Source: CAYLLT01 sp964384465 (GTDB taxonomy: Bacteria; Planctomycetota; Phycisphaerae; UBA1845; PWPN01). Taken from it: 64,000 nucleotides of DNA. Under the pieces are notes generated by a model, which was not told where the DNA came from, did not search any database, and saw only the letters and a program-made list of their open reading frames with translations. The translations under genes were made by a program, and so were the position numbers. This document shows, piece after piece, positions 1 through 8,446 of this stretch. The stretch spans positions 33,397-97,396 of the forward strand of contig CAYLLT010000005.1 of assembly GCA_964384465.1 (NCBI GenBank), given 5' to 3'. The stretch's first letter is position 1, and every line of letters begins with the position of its first letter.

Positions 1-1648
1 ACCCCGTCCAGGTGGTGTCCGTGCCGGCCATCGGCTCGTCCGATGGTAGCGGCGGCTCGCCCGCGACATTCATGCACGCCGGCAGCTCGCGCTCGCGCTT
101 TCGAGAATCGACCATCCGGCCCACGCCATCCACGCGGGCGATGCCAAGCTGGCGATCGAATGAGACCTTCTCGCCGAACAATTCCCGGCCCGGACCCGCC
201 TGCATCGCAACCGGCGCCTCGCGCGTCCCGGTGAGCCACACGCGCTTGGTTTCAGCGTGATACTCGAGCTTCTGGCAGCGGGCGGTGCCCTCCTTCTGAT
301 CGAACAGTTCCACCGGCGAGCCGGTGGCGATCAAATGAACGCGGTCGGCCTTCTTTGGCTCCGCTTGTTCAGCGGGCTTGGTCGTGCTGGATATCGGCGT
401 GGCGATCAGCTCGCCGGTCCACACGACTTCGACAGTCGTTGAATTCTCCGCCGCCGCAACCGCGGCCGGGACATTAGCCGCCGGTTTGGTCTTCTTATCG
501 TCAGACGCCGGACGCGTGCCCGGGGCATGCTCGACGGCGGCTCGTTCTTCCCGGCCCATATCGGCGATCAGTTGCAGCACGTCGGCTTTGAGGCTGCCGG
601 CGACCTTGTCGCCTTCCTTCTGCTTGGCCACCACATTGTTGTGAAACTCAATCTGATACCTATCGATGCGATCTTCCTTCGGCCGGTCGTCATCGCTCAG
701 GTTCTGGAACGTGAGCCGCTCGTCCGGCCGCGACAGATCGCGCGGCTTCTGCGATTTTTTCTGCTGCCGGCCGGCCTGCGGCGGGGCGTGGGCGGCGGAT
801 CTCGGACTCTGTTTCTTCTCCGGCATGGCGCTGGCCATCCGCTCGGATTCCATCGGCGGCGATGCGGGCGATCCGGCGGCCGGCGCCGTTGTGGAAATCT
901 GCTTGGCGCCGCCGAGGCCGAAGCCCGCCATGCCCGCGTTACGTATGGTCGCGCGTTTGCCCTCGGCGATGCGCAGTTTGCGTATCTGGCGGCTCACCTC
1001 GTTCCAGATCAACTCGAGACCCTTGCCCTCGATCGTGCCGTCGGCGCTCTCTAGCTTGATGGGTCCGGCGCTCTGTAGATGTCCGAGATCTAGGTCGTAG
1101 TCCACGTCGTCGAGCCATATCTTGACCAGCATCTCCGGATGCTGCTCGGGGTCGGCCCGCTCCGGGCTGGCGTCGCGCCATTCCGGTTTGGACCGATCCA
1201 CGTACACCCGCACGTTGCCGCGCAGCCAGCCGCGCTTGGGCTTGTAGGTGTTGCGTTCGAGTTCCACCTCGCCCTTGTCCGCCCAGACGTAAGCCAGTTG
1301 CCCGCCCGGCAGCAGCAGCCGCGCCTCCGGGTCGGTGAGTCGAAATGCCGTTTCACTGATCGAGTGCCATTGCCGGGACTTGAGGATGATTTTGGCGTTG
1401 CCCTGCTCGTCGAACAACCGCACGACGGGTGATTCGCCGGGCAGAATGGAGCCGCCCCGGAAGCTCAGACCCTCAACCGATTCCGGCTGGCCGGGCTGTG
1501 TCGTCGTTCGCGAGGTCAGCGGCGCCCGGCGGGGGGCGCGATCAGCCGCCAACTTGCGCGGCGATCCGGAGTCCTGCCACTGATAAATGGCATAAGCGAT
1601 CACGATGACCGTGAACGTGGCGACGAACAGCATGAACTTTTTGAACAA
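1..1648 (-). CDS. LptC/LptA-like envelope protein (partial, runs off the left edge)
   Basis: An open frame reads leftward from a TTG at 1648, preceded by GGAG at a 9-base spacing, and has no stop before base 1, so at least 549 residues are present. The N-terminus has one membrane segment (about residues 6-22, LFVATFTVIVIAYAIYQW) and then a long periplasmic part. Residues about 60-220 look like an LptC-type beta domain, followed by a Pro/Ser/Lys-rich linker and a second OstA/LptA-like stretch near the truncated end. It follows kdsC in the same direction, matching the kdsC-lptC-lptA order known from E. coli; lptB lies about 50 kb away in this window. The likely role is carrying lipopolysaccharide across the periplasm. 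Family assignment rests on context and fold-like pattern rather than on a sharp motif. Confidence 0.6.
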   Translation of the reverse strand, partial: MFKKFMLFVATFTVIVIAYAIYQWQDSGSPRKLAADRAPRRAPLTSRTTTQPGQPESVEGLSFRGGSILPGESPVVRLFDEQGNAKIILKSRQWHSISETAFRLTDPEARLLLPGGQLAYVWADKGEVELERNTYKPKRGWLRGNVRVYVDRSKPEWRDASPERADPEQHPEMLVKIWLDDVDYDLDLGHLQSAGPIKLESADGTIEGKGLELIWNEVSRQIRKLRIAEGKRATIRNAGMAGFGLGGAKQISTTAPAAGSPASPPMESERMASAMPEKKQSPRSAAHAPPQAGRQQKKSQKPRDLSRPDERLTFQNLSDDDRPKEDRIDRYQIEFHNNVVAKQKEGDKVAGSLKADVLQLIADMGREERAAVEHAPGTRPASDDKKTKPAANVPAAVAAAENSTTVEVVWTGELIATPISSTTKPAEQAEPKKADRVHLIATGSPVELFDQKEGTARCQKLEYHAETKRVWLTGTREAPVAMQAGPGRELFGEKVSFDRQLGIARVDGVGRMVDSRKRERELPACMNVAGEPPLPSDEPMAGTDTTWTG

Positions 1649-1671
1649 CGGTCAGATCTCCGTAGTGCTTC

Positions 1672-1746
1672 CAATTGCGGATTTCGGATTGCGGATTGCG
1701 AATTGACTTCTAAATCCGCAATCCGAATTTCGCAATTCGCAATTGC
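1672..1746. repeat. Heptamer-rich palindromic repeat (ATTGCGG/CAATCCG family), copy A
   Basis: The left half is built from variants of GGATTGC and the right half from variants of CAATCCGC, so the element folds into an imperfect hairpin with a loop of about 9 bases. It fills the gap between kdsC and the LptC/LptA-like gene. The same family recurs at 19527-19600, 30531-30557 (inside purL) and 40679-40779. Confidence 0.85.
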
Positions 1747-1749
1747 CCT

Positions 1750-2265
1750 TCAGCGGTCCGCGCCAATCGCTTTCACCGCCGCTTCCCAGGCGCCTTCCCG
1801 TTTCAGCAGATGTTCGATCGCCTCGCGCACCGCGCCGTGTCCGCCGGGCTGGCTGGTCACGTATCGCGCGATCAACCGAATCTCCTCCGCCGCGTCGGCG
1901 ACGGCGATGGGATAACCGACCCTTCGCATCGCGGCCGCATCGAGCAGATCGTCACCGATATATGCCGTTTGCTCGTGCGAGACGCCTGCCGCGGTGAGCA
2001 TGCGTTCCAACCCCGGCAATTTATCTTCCGCGCCCTGCTCCAGCAGCTCGATGCCCAACATGCGGGCACGGGCGGCGACCGCTTCCGACCGCTTGGAAGT
2101 CAGGATCCCGACCTGCCGGCCGACCGCCCGCCACATCGAGATCCCCAGGCCGTCGCGAATGTGAAACCGCCGGACCTGCCCGCCGGCATCATCGATCGCG
2201 ATGGTCCCGTCAGTCATGACGCCGTCCACATCTAGGACGAGCAGGAGAACACTGGAGTTCGTCAC
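1750..2265 (-). CDS. kdsC: 3-deoxy-D-manno-octulosonate 8-phosphate phosphatase (HAD family)
   Basis: KdsC removes phosphate from KDO-8-phosphate, giving free KDO for lipid A core synthesis in the cytoplasm. The 171-residue length fits this small cap-less HAD family. Motif I is LDVDGVMTDG near residue 11, motif II is ILTSK near residue 54, and the metal-binding motif IV is YIGDDLLD near residue 102; the FHIRDGLGI segment is typical of KdsC. The start is a GTG at 2265. The downstream LptC/LptA-like gene on the same strand supports an LPS assembly operon. Confidence 0.9.
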   Translation of the reverse strand: MTNSSVLLLVLDVDGVMTDGTIAIDDAGGQVRRFHIRDGLGISMWRAVGRQVGILTSKRSEAVAARARMLGIELLEQGAEDKLPGLERMLTAAGVSHEQTAYIGDDLLDAAAMRRVGYPIAVADAAEEIRLIARYVTSQPGGHGAVREAIEHLLKREGAWEAAVKAIGADR

Positions 2266-2580
2266 GGCAGGTTCCCACGACAGGCGGGTGGCGGTTAGGC
2301 GTCACGACGCGAGCTAATAGTATGTACTTTCTTCACTTGAAGTTCAAGCCGGACGGCTCGGCGGGTGCATGTCCCTATATGTAGTGCGGTCCGGCCGCAT
2401 TTGGAGTGCGTCGCCAGCGGCGGCGCTTTGGCTTGCGGCGAAGCCGCGTCGGGGACTCATCGACGTCCTGAGCTGTAAAGCGCTCTGGGCAAAGCCAAAG
2501 CGGCGTCTCGGCCGCCACACTCCACAAAGACTGCCTCTGCGGCTATAAGGGACTGTGAATCGAGCTGTCGCGATGCGGAA
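2266..2580. other. Intergenic region between kdsC and the M50 gene
   Basis: This is the divergent upstream region of kdsC (minus) and the M50 protease (plus). Most of it is the 125-base palindromic element listed at 2401-2525. I see no convincing additional gene. Confidence 0.6.
2401..2525. repeat. MITE-like element, copy 1 of 2
   Basis: The element begins TTGGAGTGCGTCGCC and ends GCCGCCACACTCCA, so its ends are imperfect inverted repeats that continue inward through GGCGCTTTGGC and GCCAAAGCGGCG. The second copy is at 18020-18151. Both share the inner block TTGCGGCGAAGCCGCGTC and differ mainly in the middle. No open reading frame is carried, so it would need an enzyme supplied elsewhere to move. 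Confidence 0.8.
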
Positions 2581-3259
2581 ATGCCCCAGATACGGGGCGG
2601 TAAAAATGAAAGCAGGGTAATACCACTGACGCAGGCGGGCATATTCACTTCCGACCCGGTGGAACTCATGATCCGCGTGCCCGTCGTGCTGCTGGCCCTG
2701 ACGGTGCACGAATTCTGCCACGCCTATTTCGCGCTGCGGATGGGCGACCCGACCGCCTGCCGCCTCGGCCGCTGCACGCTGAACCCGCTGAAACATCTCG
2801 ACCCGCTGGGCACGATCTGCCTGATGTTCGCGCCGATCGGCTGGGCCAAGCCGGTGCCGATCAATCCGCTCAACTTTCACGACTGGAAAAAAGGGGTGAT
2901 CGTCTCGACCGCCGCCGGGCCGCTCAGCAACGCCGCCCAGGCGCTGCTGTTCGCGCTGCTGCTGCGCGGACTCAATCATCTCTTCCATGTGATGCCGAAT
3001 AACCTCCCGGCGAATGTGATGCAGTTCCTTTCCCTCATGTACACGATGTTCATTGTGGCCGTGGTGGTGAACGTTGGACTGGCGGTCTTCAACTGCCTGC
3101 CGCTGTATCCGCTGGACGGTTTCCATATCATGGGCCAGCTCATGCGTCCGGAGGAACAACGGCGGTTCTATGAGTTTGCCCGATTCGGACCGATGATCGT
3201 GCTCGGCCTGGTTCTGCTCGGCAACTGGAAACCGGAATTGGACATCATCAGCCGGCTAA
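2581..3259 (+). CDS. Site-2 protease-like membrane metalloprotease (M50), cut by an assembly gap
   Basis: This is an integral membrane zinc protease of the M50 type. The first zinc motif is HEFCH near residue 41, and the third ligand sits in PLDGFH near residue 180; several hydrophobic segments surround them. Such proteins cut membrane-embedded substrates, but the target cannot be read here. The reading frame runs into ten Ns at 3260-3269, so the C-terminus is unknown; the 34 codons that stay open after the gap read like unrelated sequence. The start is uncertain: ATG 2581 gives a 22-residue lead-in before the conserved FTSDPVEL, and an internal non-ATG start is possible. Confidence 0.8.
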
Positions 3260-3269
3260 NNNNNNNNNN
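3260..3269. other. Scaffold gap (10 Ns)
   Basis: Ten consecutive Ns interrupt the M50 gene. Order and distance of sequence across this point depend on scaffolding, so synteny between the kdsC side and the trpS side is not proven by this window. Confidence 0.98.
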
Positions 3270-3435
3270 GTGTAAAGTAAATTTTCCCCAGGATCTCGTG
3301 AAGCTCAGACTGATCCGCCCGCCGACGATGTTCATGCTGGGGCGCGTGGCGGGTCTGCCGATGGGGTCGTAGAGTCGTTGACAAGTACCTGAAATTTACG
3401 AAGTATCATCCGCAATCTGAGATTTGAAATCACGC

Positions 3436-4446
3436 ATGCGCGTTCTTTCCGGCATCCAACCATCGGGGCGACTGCACCTGGGCAACTACTTCGGCGCCAT
3501 GCGCCCGCAGATGGAGCTTCAGGCCGGGCACGAGTGTTTCTACTTCATCGCCAACTACCACGCGCTCACCAGTGTGCAGGACCGCGCCGAGCTGCTCGAA
3601 AGCACGCTGCACGTCGCGCTCGGTTATCTGGCCATCGGACTCGATCCGGCCAGGACGGTTTTCTTCCGCCAGTCGGACGTGCCGGAGGTGACGGAGCTGG
3701 CGTGGATCCTCTCGTGCGTCACGCCGATGGGTCTGCTGGAGCGGGCGCATTCATATAAGGACAAGATCGCCCAGGGCCTCTCGCCGAATCACGGCCTGTT
3801 CGCCTACCCCGTGCTCCAGGCGGCGGACATCCTGATTTATAAGTCGCACCTCGTGCCCGTCGGCCAGGACCAGAAGCAGCACGTCGAGATGACGCAGGAC
3901 ATGCAGGGCAAGTTCAACCTGGCGTTCGGCGACGTGCTGGTGCGGCCCGAGCCGCTGATCCGCTCCGAGGTCGCCGTCGTCCCCGGCATCGACGGCCGAA
4001 AGATGAGCAAGAGTTACAACAACACCATCGAGCTGTTCGGCCCCGAGAAGGAGGCCCGCAAGCAGATCATGTCCATCGTGACCGACTCGACGCCGGTAGA
4101 AGCCCCGAAGGACGCCAACAAATGCAACGTGATGGCCCTCCTGCGCCTCATGGCCCCCAAGCCGGAGATCGCCGACTGGGAAGACCGTTACCGCCGCGGC
4201 GGCACCGGCTACGGCGAAGCCAAGAAGCGCGTCTTCGAGCTGTTCCTCGAAACCCTCGGCCCCGCCCGCCGTAAGTACGAAGAACTCTCCCGACAGCCGC
4301 AGCAGGTCGAAGCCATCCTCTTCGACGGCGCCAAACGCGCGCGGGCGATCGCGAAGCAAACCATGCGCCAAGTGAAGGAAGCCTGCGGGCTTGTTGATGA
4401 GGAGAATCAAACAATCAGCGGACGATCGCAGAATCAGAAAGGATAG
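3436..4446 (+). CDS. trpS: Tryptophanyl-tRNA synthetase
   Basis: TrpRS charges tRNA-Trp with tryptophan in the cytoplasm. The class I HIGH-type signature is PSGRLHLGN near residue 9, and the KMSKS loop is GRKMSKSYNN near residue 188. About 336 residues is the normal bacterial length. A TTG four codons upstream keeps the frame open, but ATG 3436 (MRVLSGIQPSG) matches the usual N-terminus. The C-terminal residues after LVDEEN are a short polar tail. It converges on the retropepsin-like gene with only 26 bases between stops. Confidence 0.96.
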   Translation: MRVLSGIQPSGRLHLGNYFGAMRPQMELQAGHECFYFIANYHALTSVQDRAELLESTLHVALGYLAIGLDPARTVFFRQSDVPEVTELAWILSCVTPMGLLERAHSYKDKIAQGLSPNHGLFAYPVLQAADILIYKSHLVPVGQDQKQHVEMTQDMQGKFNLAFGDVLVRPEPLIRSEVAVVPGIDGRKMSKSYNNTIELFGPEKEARKQIMSIVTDSTPVEAPKDANKCNVMALLRLMAPKPEIADWEDRYRRGGTGYGEAKKRVFELFLETLGPARRKYEELSRQPQQVEAILFDGAKRARAIAKQTMRQVKEACGLVDEENQTISGRSQNQKG

Positions 4447-4472
4447 ATATCTTGCGTTCCGCAATATGCGCG

Positions 4473-4820
4473 CTATGGCCAGAGAACCGAGGTGGATCGC
4501 GTCCGCGAATCAAACAGGAAATTGAGCTGATCAAAAACGCCAAATCGGCCGAGAAGGTTTGGAACATTCTCGTGAATTGAAACAAGATACGGCACCGAAA
4601 GTTCCAGCCCGACACCGAACCGTGTTTCAATCATGTGAATAAACCCGCTGGCTTTGCCGCCACCTACTCCGCTCAGCTCGACTGGCCTTCCCCTGTGAGG
4701 GGTAATACCCAAAGACGCTGCGGTTGATCGTCGAAGCAGGGAGATGATCGCGCCCGAGTCGATGCGCAGCGCAAGCGACTTGAAACTGCCTGCCGGCGTG
4801 CGGAGATCAAGATCCGCCAT
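4473..4820 (-). CDS. Retropepsin-like aspartic protease
   Basis: This small single-domain protein (115 residues from ATG 4820) has the aspartyl-protease signature LRIDSGAIISLL near residue 18, where DSGA is the catalytic turn, and a later hydrophobic-Gly stretch NVPNLLGRFGVFDQLNF that resembles the ILG-type flap-side motif. A retropepsin of this size would act as a dimer. The ATG lies 14 bases inside the end of the DUF5678 gene, which suggests translational coupling. An in-frame upstream ATG at 4886 would overlap that gene by 80 bases and is less likely. Substrate unknown. Confidence 0.7.
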   Translation of the reverse strand: MADLDLRTPAGSFKSLALRIDSGAIISLLRRSTAASLGITPHRGRPVELSGVGGGKASGFIHMIETRFGVGLELSVPYLVSIHENVPNLLGRFGVFDQLNFLFDSRTRSTSVLWP

Positions 4821-5088
4821 CGGCAGCCACGTTCGCCCGAGATGTCGGTTGTCCAGCGACTTCCATCCGTAAACCGCTGTACGCATCGATCACGTCCGTG
4901 TCCCAATCGAGAGCTTCCAGAATGTAATCCCCCTCGGCTACGCTTTGCATCGCCTGCTCCTCGGCCTCCGGTGCGGTATCACCGACGCCCACCACTCGCC
5001 GACCCGAAACAGCGATCCATTTTCCGGCGTACTTCTGCTGAAGCTCTGTCCCATGATCGAGCAACCAGTTGAAATCGTCTGTTCGCAT
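4807..5088 (-). CDS. DUF5678 domain protein
   Basis: The 93-residue protein contains a conserved-looking core (DFNWLLDHGTELQQKYAGKW, then IAVSGRRVVGVGDTAPEA) typical of DUF5678. ATG 5088 is chosen over an upstream in-frame start because GAGGG lies about 7 bases before it. It overlaps the retropepsin-like gene, and the two form a two-gene unit. Function is unknown; DUF5678 proteins are often found beside aspartic-protease-like genes, so it may be its partner or substrate. Confidence 0.7.
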   Translation of the reverse strand: MRTDDFNWLLDHGTELQQKYAGKWIAVSGRRVVGVGDTAPEAEEQAMQSVAEGDYILEALDWDTDVIDAYSGLRMEVAGQPTSRANVAADGGS

Positions 5089-5174
5089 GGTGAGGCCCTC
5101 TTCTCCTGCGTCACACCCCAATTCAGCATACCCGATCCGTCTGATCTGTGATAGTCTTCAACCGCTGGGAGGGG

Positions 5175-5180
5175 TATAAT
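5175..5180 (+). promoter_or_regulatory. TATAAT box directly before scpA
   Basis: A consensus TATAAT ends only 6 bases before the scpA ATG at 5187. If used as a -10 box, the transcript would begin at or beside the start codon and be leaderless. The GGAGGGG at 5168-5174 could alternatively be a ribosome binding site on a longer transcript, so the two readings compete. Confidence 0.4.
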
Positions 5181-5186
5181 CCGCCC

Positions 5187-6146
5187 ATGCCCGACTACAA
5201 AGTCCAACTCGATTCCTACAGCGGGCCGCTCGATTTGCTGCTGTATCTGATCCGCCGGGATGAGGTGGATATTTACGACATCCCCATCTCGCGCGTGCTC
5301 GAGCAATACATCGAGTACGTGCGGCTGCTGGAGGTGCTCGACCCGGATACGATCGGCGATTTTCTGGTGCTGGCGGCGACGCTGATGGAGATCAAGTCGC
5401 GGATGCTGCTGCCGACGCCGCCGCCGGAGGTCGAGGATGGAGACGGGCTGGACCCGCGGGCGGACCTCGTGCGGCAGCTCCTGGCGTACAAACTTTTTCG
5501 CGATGCGGCCGGCGAACTCAGCGAGCGGATGGACATTCAATCGAAGCGGTTCGGCCGGCCGCCGGTCGATCTGCCGGAGGGCGAGCCGCAGGTCGATATC
5601 GAGGACGTGCAGATCTGGGACCTGATGGCGGCGTTCAACAAGCTGCTGGCCGCGGTGGGGCGGCAGCGGATCACGCACGATGTCATCTACGACGACACGC
5701 CGATCATGCTGCACGCGGCGGACATCCTCGACCGGCTCGAACGCGAGGGGCCGTCGCTGCTGTTTGAGCGCATCTTCGAGGGCCGGAACCGCGGCGAGAT
5801 GATCGGGCTGTTCCTCGCGCTACTTGAATTGATCCGGCAGGACCGCGTGCGTATCGAACAGGTGCAGCCCTTCGGCCCGATCGTCGTGCATCTGATCGAC
5901 GCGACGCCGATCACGACGTTGATGGGCGCCGGAGCGGAGGGCGGTTTCAAGGAAGCCGGCGAGCCGGAGGACGAATCAGCCGGGAAGGAGCCGCTGGAGG
6001 ACGTGGCGGAAGAGGACGGCGAGCCCGTCTTCGAAGAGGACGAGGAGGACGAATTCAGCCGGCGGATCAACGCCGTGCAGATCGACGAAGTCGATCTCGG
6101 CCGATCGACGGAACCCGCGGAGAGAAGTACGAACGATGACGCCTGA
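5187..6146 (+). CDS. scpA: Segregation and condensation protein A
   Basis: ScpA is the kleisin subunit of the bacterial SMC-ScpAB condensin. The N-terminal signature YKVQLDSYSGPLDLLLYLIR is diagnostic, followed by the helical block FLVLAATLMEIKSRMLLP and a C-terminal winged-helix-like part ending near residue 255. The last 65 residues are a strongly acidic tail rich in Glu and Asp, longer than in most ScpA proteins. ATG 5187 is chosen because the 13 codons before it lie in the promoter-like segment. It overlaps the RidA-type gene by 11 bases. Confidence 0.93.
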   Translation: MPDYKVQLDSYSGPLDLLLYLIRRDEVDIYDIPISRVLEQYIEYVRLLEVLDPDTIGDFLVLAATLMEIKSRMLLPTPPPEVEDGDGLDPRADLVRQLLAYKLFRDAAGELSERMDIQSKRFGRPPVDLPEGEPQVDIEDVQIWDLMAAFNKLLAAVGRQRITHDVIYDDTPIMLHAADILDRLEREGPSLLFERIFEGRNRGEMIGLFLALLELIRQDRVRIEQVQPFGPIVVHLIDATPITTLMGAGAEGGFKEAGEPEDESAGKEPLEDVAEEDGEPVFEEDEEDEFSRRINAVQIDEVDLGRSTEPAERSTNDDA

Positions 6147-6594
6147 TCAACAACTGGCCCGCCTCGGACTCGCGCTCCCGGAGCCGGCGGTCCCGGTCGG
6201 CTCGTACGTCGGGTACGTCCAGGTGGGCGACCTGGTGATGACCAGCGGGCAGTTGCCGATACGCGGCGGCAAACTGATCGCGTCCGGCAAGGTCGGATCG
6301 GATCTGTCGATCGAGCAGGCGGCGGAGGCGGCGAAAGTTGCGGCGATGAACGCTCTCGCCCAGGTCGTCGCCGCCGCGAAGGGCATCGACAACATCGTCC
6401 GCATCGTCCGGCTCGCGGTGTTCGTGAACAGTGCCGCCGGCTTCACCGATCAGCCGAAGGTGGCCAACGGAGCGAGCGATGTGTTCGTGGCGATCTTCGG
6501 CGATGCCGGCCGGCACGCACGTTCGGCGATCGGCGTTAACGAGCTGCCGCTGAATGCCGCTGTGGAACTGGAGCTGACGGCGCAGATTCGGTAA
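6136..6594 (+). CDS. RidA/YjgF family protein
   Basis: The 152-residue protein belongs to the RidA superfamily, in its longer branch (usually about 150 residues). Visible markers are VMTSGQLPIRGGKL near residue 36, the segment IVRLAVFVNSAAGF, and the C-terminal strand LPLNAAVELELTAQIR. Classic RidA hydrolyses reactive enamine/imine intermediates, but this branch often lacks the catalytic Arg of RidA, so the reaction is not certain. It begins inside the end of scpA, implying co-transcription. Confidence 0.85.
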   Translation: MTPDQQLARLGLALPEPAVPVGSYVGYVQVGDLVMTSGQLPIRGGKLIASGKVGSDLSIEQAAEAAKVAAMNALAQVVAAAKGIDNIVRIVRLAVFVNSAAGFTDQPKVANGASDVFVAIFGDAGRHARSAIGVNELPLNAAVELELTAQIR

Positions 6595-6645
6595 CGCGCC
6601 GGTTGAAAACCATTCGGAACTCCTACTATTGGCAATTGACAATTC

Positions 6646-8397
6646 ATGAGATCGACCAGCACGCCCGTGAAGCATCAATCGAGTAAGACACCGGCCGGCG
6701 TATCATCGAGACGCATCGGCCGGCGGGGCACGTTCGTCTGTCTGATTGTCTCCCTGTTCATGGCCGGCTTCAGCGTGCCGCTGGTCGGGACGATGGTCGC
6801 GCAGATCAGGTCCATGATTGATGCGGAAGACAAGCTCGATGACGGCACTTATCGCGCCCTGATTGATTCCATCCGCGCCGACCGGCGAATCCCCGCCGTA
6901 AGGCAGGCGATAAACACCCTGAACGACCGCACGAATGCCGTGCCGGCGCTCGACCGATTCCGTCAGGTCGATCCGCAGAACGGACTGTACGGTTACCTCG
7001 ATTTGCTGGTGGTGCTGCGGCAACGGGGCGAGCCGAGCACGAGCGCGCCGGCCACCCAGGCGGCGGCGGCAACTCCGAACGACGCCGATCTTGCTCGCCG
7101 GCTTCGTGAGCTGGCTTCGGCTCCTCCCGCACGGCTCTACCAGGCACATCAACAGCAAATCGGCGAATCGGTGCTGACCGCGCGCGGCATCCCGATACGG
7201 CGGGCGGTGCTGGATGGTCAGAGACTCCCGCTGATGTTTCCGGAACTGCGAGAATTTCATCGGCCGGTGCTCCGCGAGTTGGCCAACCGTCTCGACCGGC
7301 TGGGGACAGGCTGGCGTGAAGCGGGCCGGCCGAGCGATGCGCTGCTAGCCCATGCCGCCGGCGTGCGTCTGTTCACCGGCGTCGTTGAGGATTCGCCCAC
7401 GGTTGATGCTGTGTTGCTGGCGTTGGAGCGTTTGCCGATCGCGCTGCGCGAGATGGGCACGGACATGAAGGCGGCACGGATGAACGGCGGCGACCTGTGC
7501 GAAACGGCGGCCGAACAGGCTGCGGCGCTGTCCGCATGCTGGCACGCACCCCCGGCGGAGATCAACTTCATCCCGCGGACCGGCGACTTTGTGGTCGCTG
7601 CCGGCGAACACCATCGAATGATGCGTTCGATGGTGTCCGCTTTCATTGCCGCCGGCACGTGGGCAATGCTCATGGCCGTCATTGTGATGCTGCTCATCGT
7701 CGTGGCGCTGACACGGATACCTGCGGACGTGTACCTGTCGTGGCGGTGGAACGGCTGGGCGGCATGGGCGGCGCCCACCATCATCCTCATCCCCGCGATC
7801 GTGATCGTCACCGTCATGGCGACCGCCCCGATCTCGTTTACGTGGCTGATGGGGATCAAGTCCGCCGGGTCGCTGATTTTTTCACCGTTCCTTCTTCTCC
7901 TGGTACTCGGTTTGGCTGCGCACCTCGGCGTCGAGATCGTGCCGCCGCGGGAACGATCGCGAATGCCGGCCAGAGCGGTCTGGATCATCGCAGCGGTGAT
8001 GGTCGTAACTCTCACGGGATTGATGATCTGGCCGCCTGTGCACGCCGAGCCGTGGCAGCCGCCGGCGGGCATTCAGCGGTTCCGCCGGATCGCTCCGCTG
8101 ATGGAACTCGAAGCAGGCGTCATCGTGCTGGTCTGGGCCGTCTGGAGCTGGGTCCGGCGGCGCAGGGCGGGGTTGCCCGCCGGCATACGCATGCGTGCCA
8201 ACCTGGCCGTTGCTTCACGGGCGCTGCTCATTTGCTCGGTTATTGCGCTGGTGTCGCTTGGCATCAATCAACGTAACGACCGTCAGCACCAGGAGGCATT
8301 CGCCCGCGCCGCCGCCGACCCGCTGGCGGACCGCCTCGGCCCCGACTGGCACGCGTATCTCACCCCTATGTACGCGGTCTTGAATGCACTCAAATAG
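6646..8397 (+). CDS. Multi-pass membrane protein of unknown function
   Basis: I do not recognise this 583-residue protein. One membrane segment lies near residues 28-50, followed by a soluble region of about 280 residues that is Ala/Arg-rich and largely helical, and then about five hydrophobic segments between residues 325 and 550. The C-terminus is a short polar tail. No catalytic motif is visible. It starts 51 bases after the RidA-type gene in the same direction. An N-terminal periplasmic sensing or scaffold role is possible but is only a guess. Confidence 0.7.
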   Translation: MRSTSTPVKHQSSKTPAGVSSRRIGRRGTFVCLIVSLFMAGFSVPLVGTMVAQIRSMIDAEDKLDDGTYRALIDSIRADRRIPAVRQAINTLNDRTNAVPALDRFRQVDPQNGLYGYLDLLVVLRQRGEPSTSAPATQAAAATPNDADLARRLRELASAPPARLYQAHQQQIGESVLTARGIPIRRAVLDGQRLPLMFPELREFHRPVLRELANRLDRLGTGWREAGRPSDALLAHAAGVRLFTGVVEDSPTVDAVLLALERLPIALREMGTDMKAARMNGGDLCETAAEQAAALSACWHAPPAEINFIPRTGDFVVAAGEHHRMMRSMVSAFIAAGTWAMLMAVIVMLLIVVALTRIPADVYLSWRWNGWAAWAAPTIILIPAIVIVTVMATAPISFTWLMGIKSAGSLIFSPFLLLLVLGLAAHLGVEIVPPRERSRMPARAVWIIAAVMVVTLTGLMIWPPVHAEPWQPPAGIQRFRRIAPLMELEAGVIVLVWAVWSWVRRRRAGLPAGIRMRANLAVASRALLICSVIALVSLGINQRNDRQHQEAFARAAADPLADRLGPDWHAYLTPMYAVLNALK

Positions 8398-8446
8398 TTA
8401 TCGCTCCGCTGACTGCGCACCTCTAGCGATGACGCCGGGGTTCCGA

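Noticed and set aside
527..1054. Long plus-strand open frame opposite the LptC/LptA-like gene
   Set aside because: It is the antisense shadow of a GC-rich gene, with Arg/Gly/Ala-rich translation and no start signal.
3270..3372. Continuation of the M50 frame after the N gap
   Set aside because: The residues after the gap do not resemble the family and the open frame depends on the arbitrary number of Ns.
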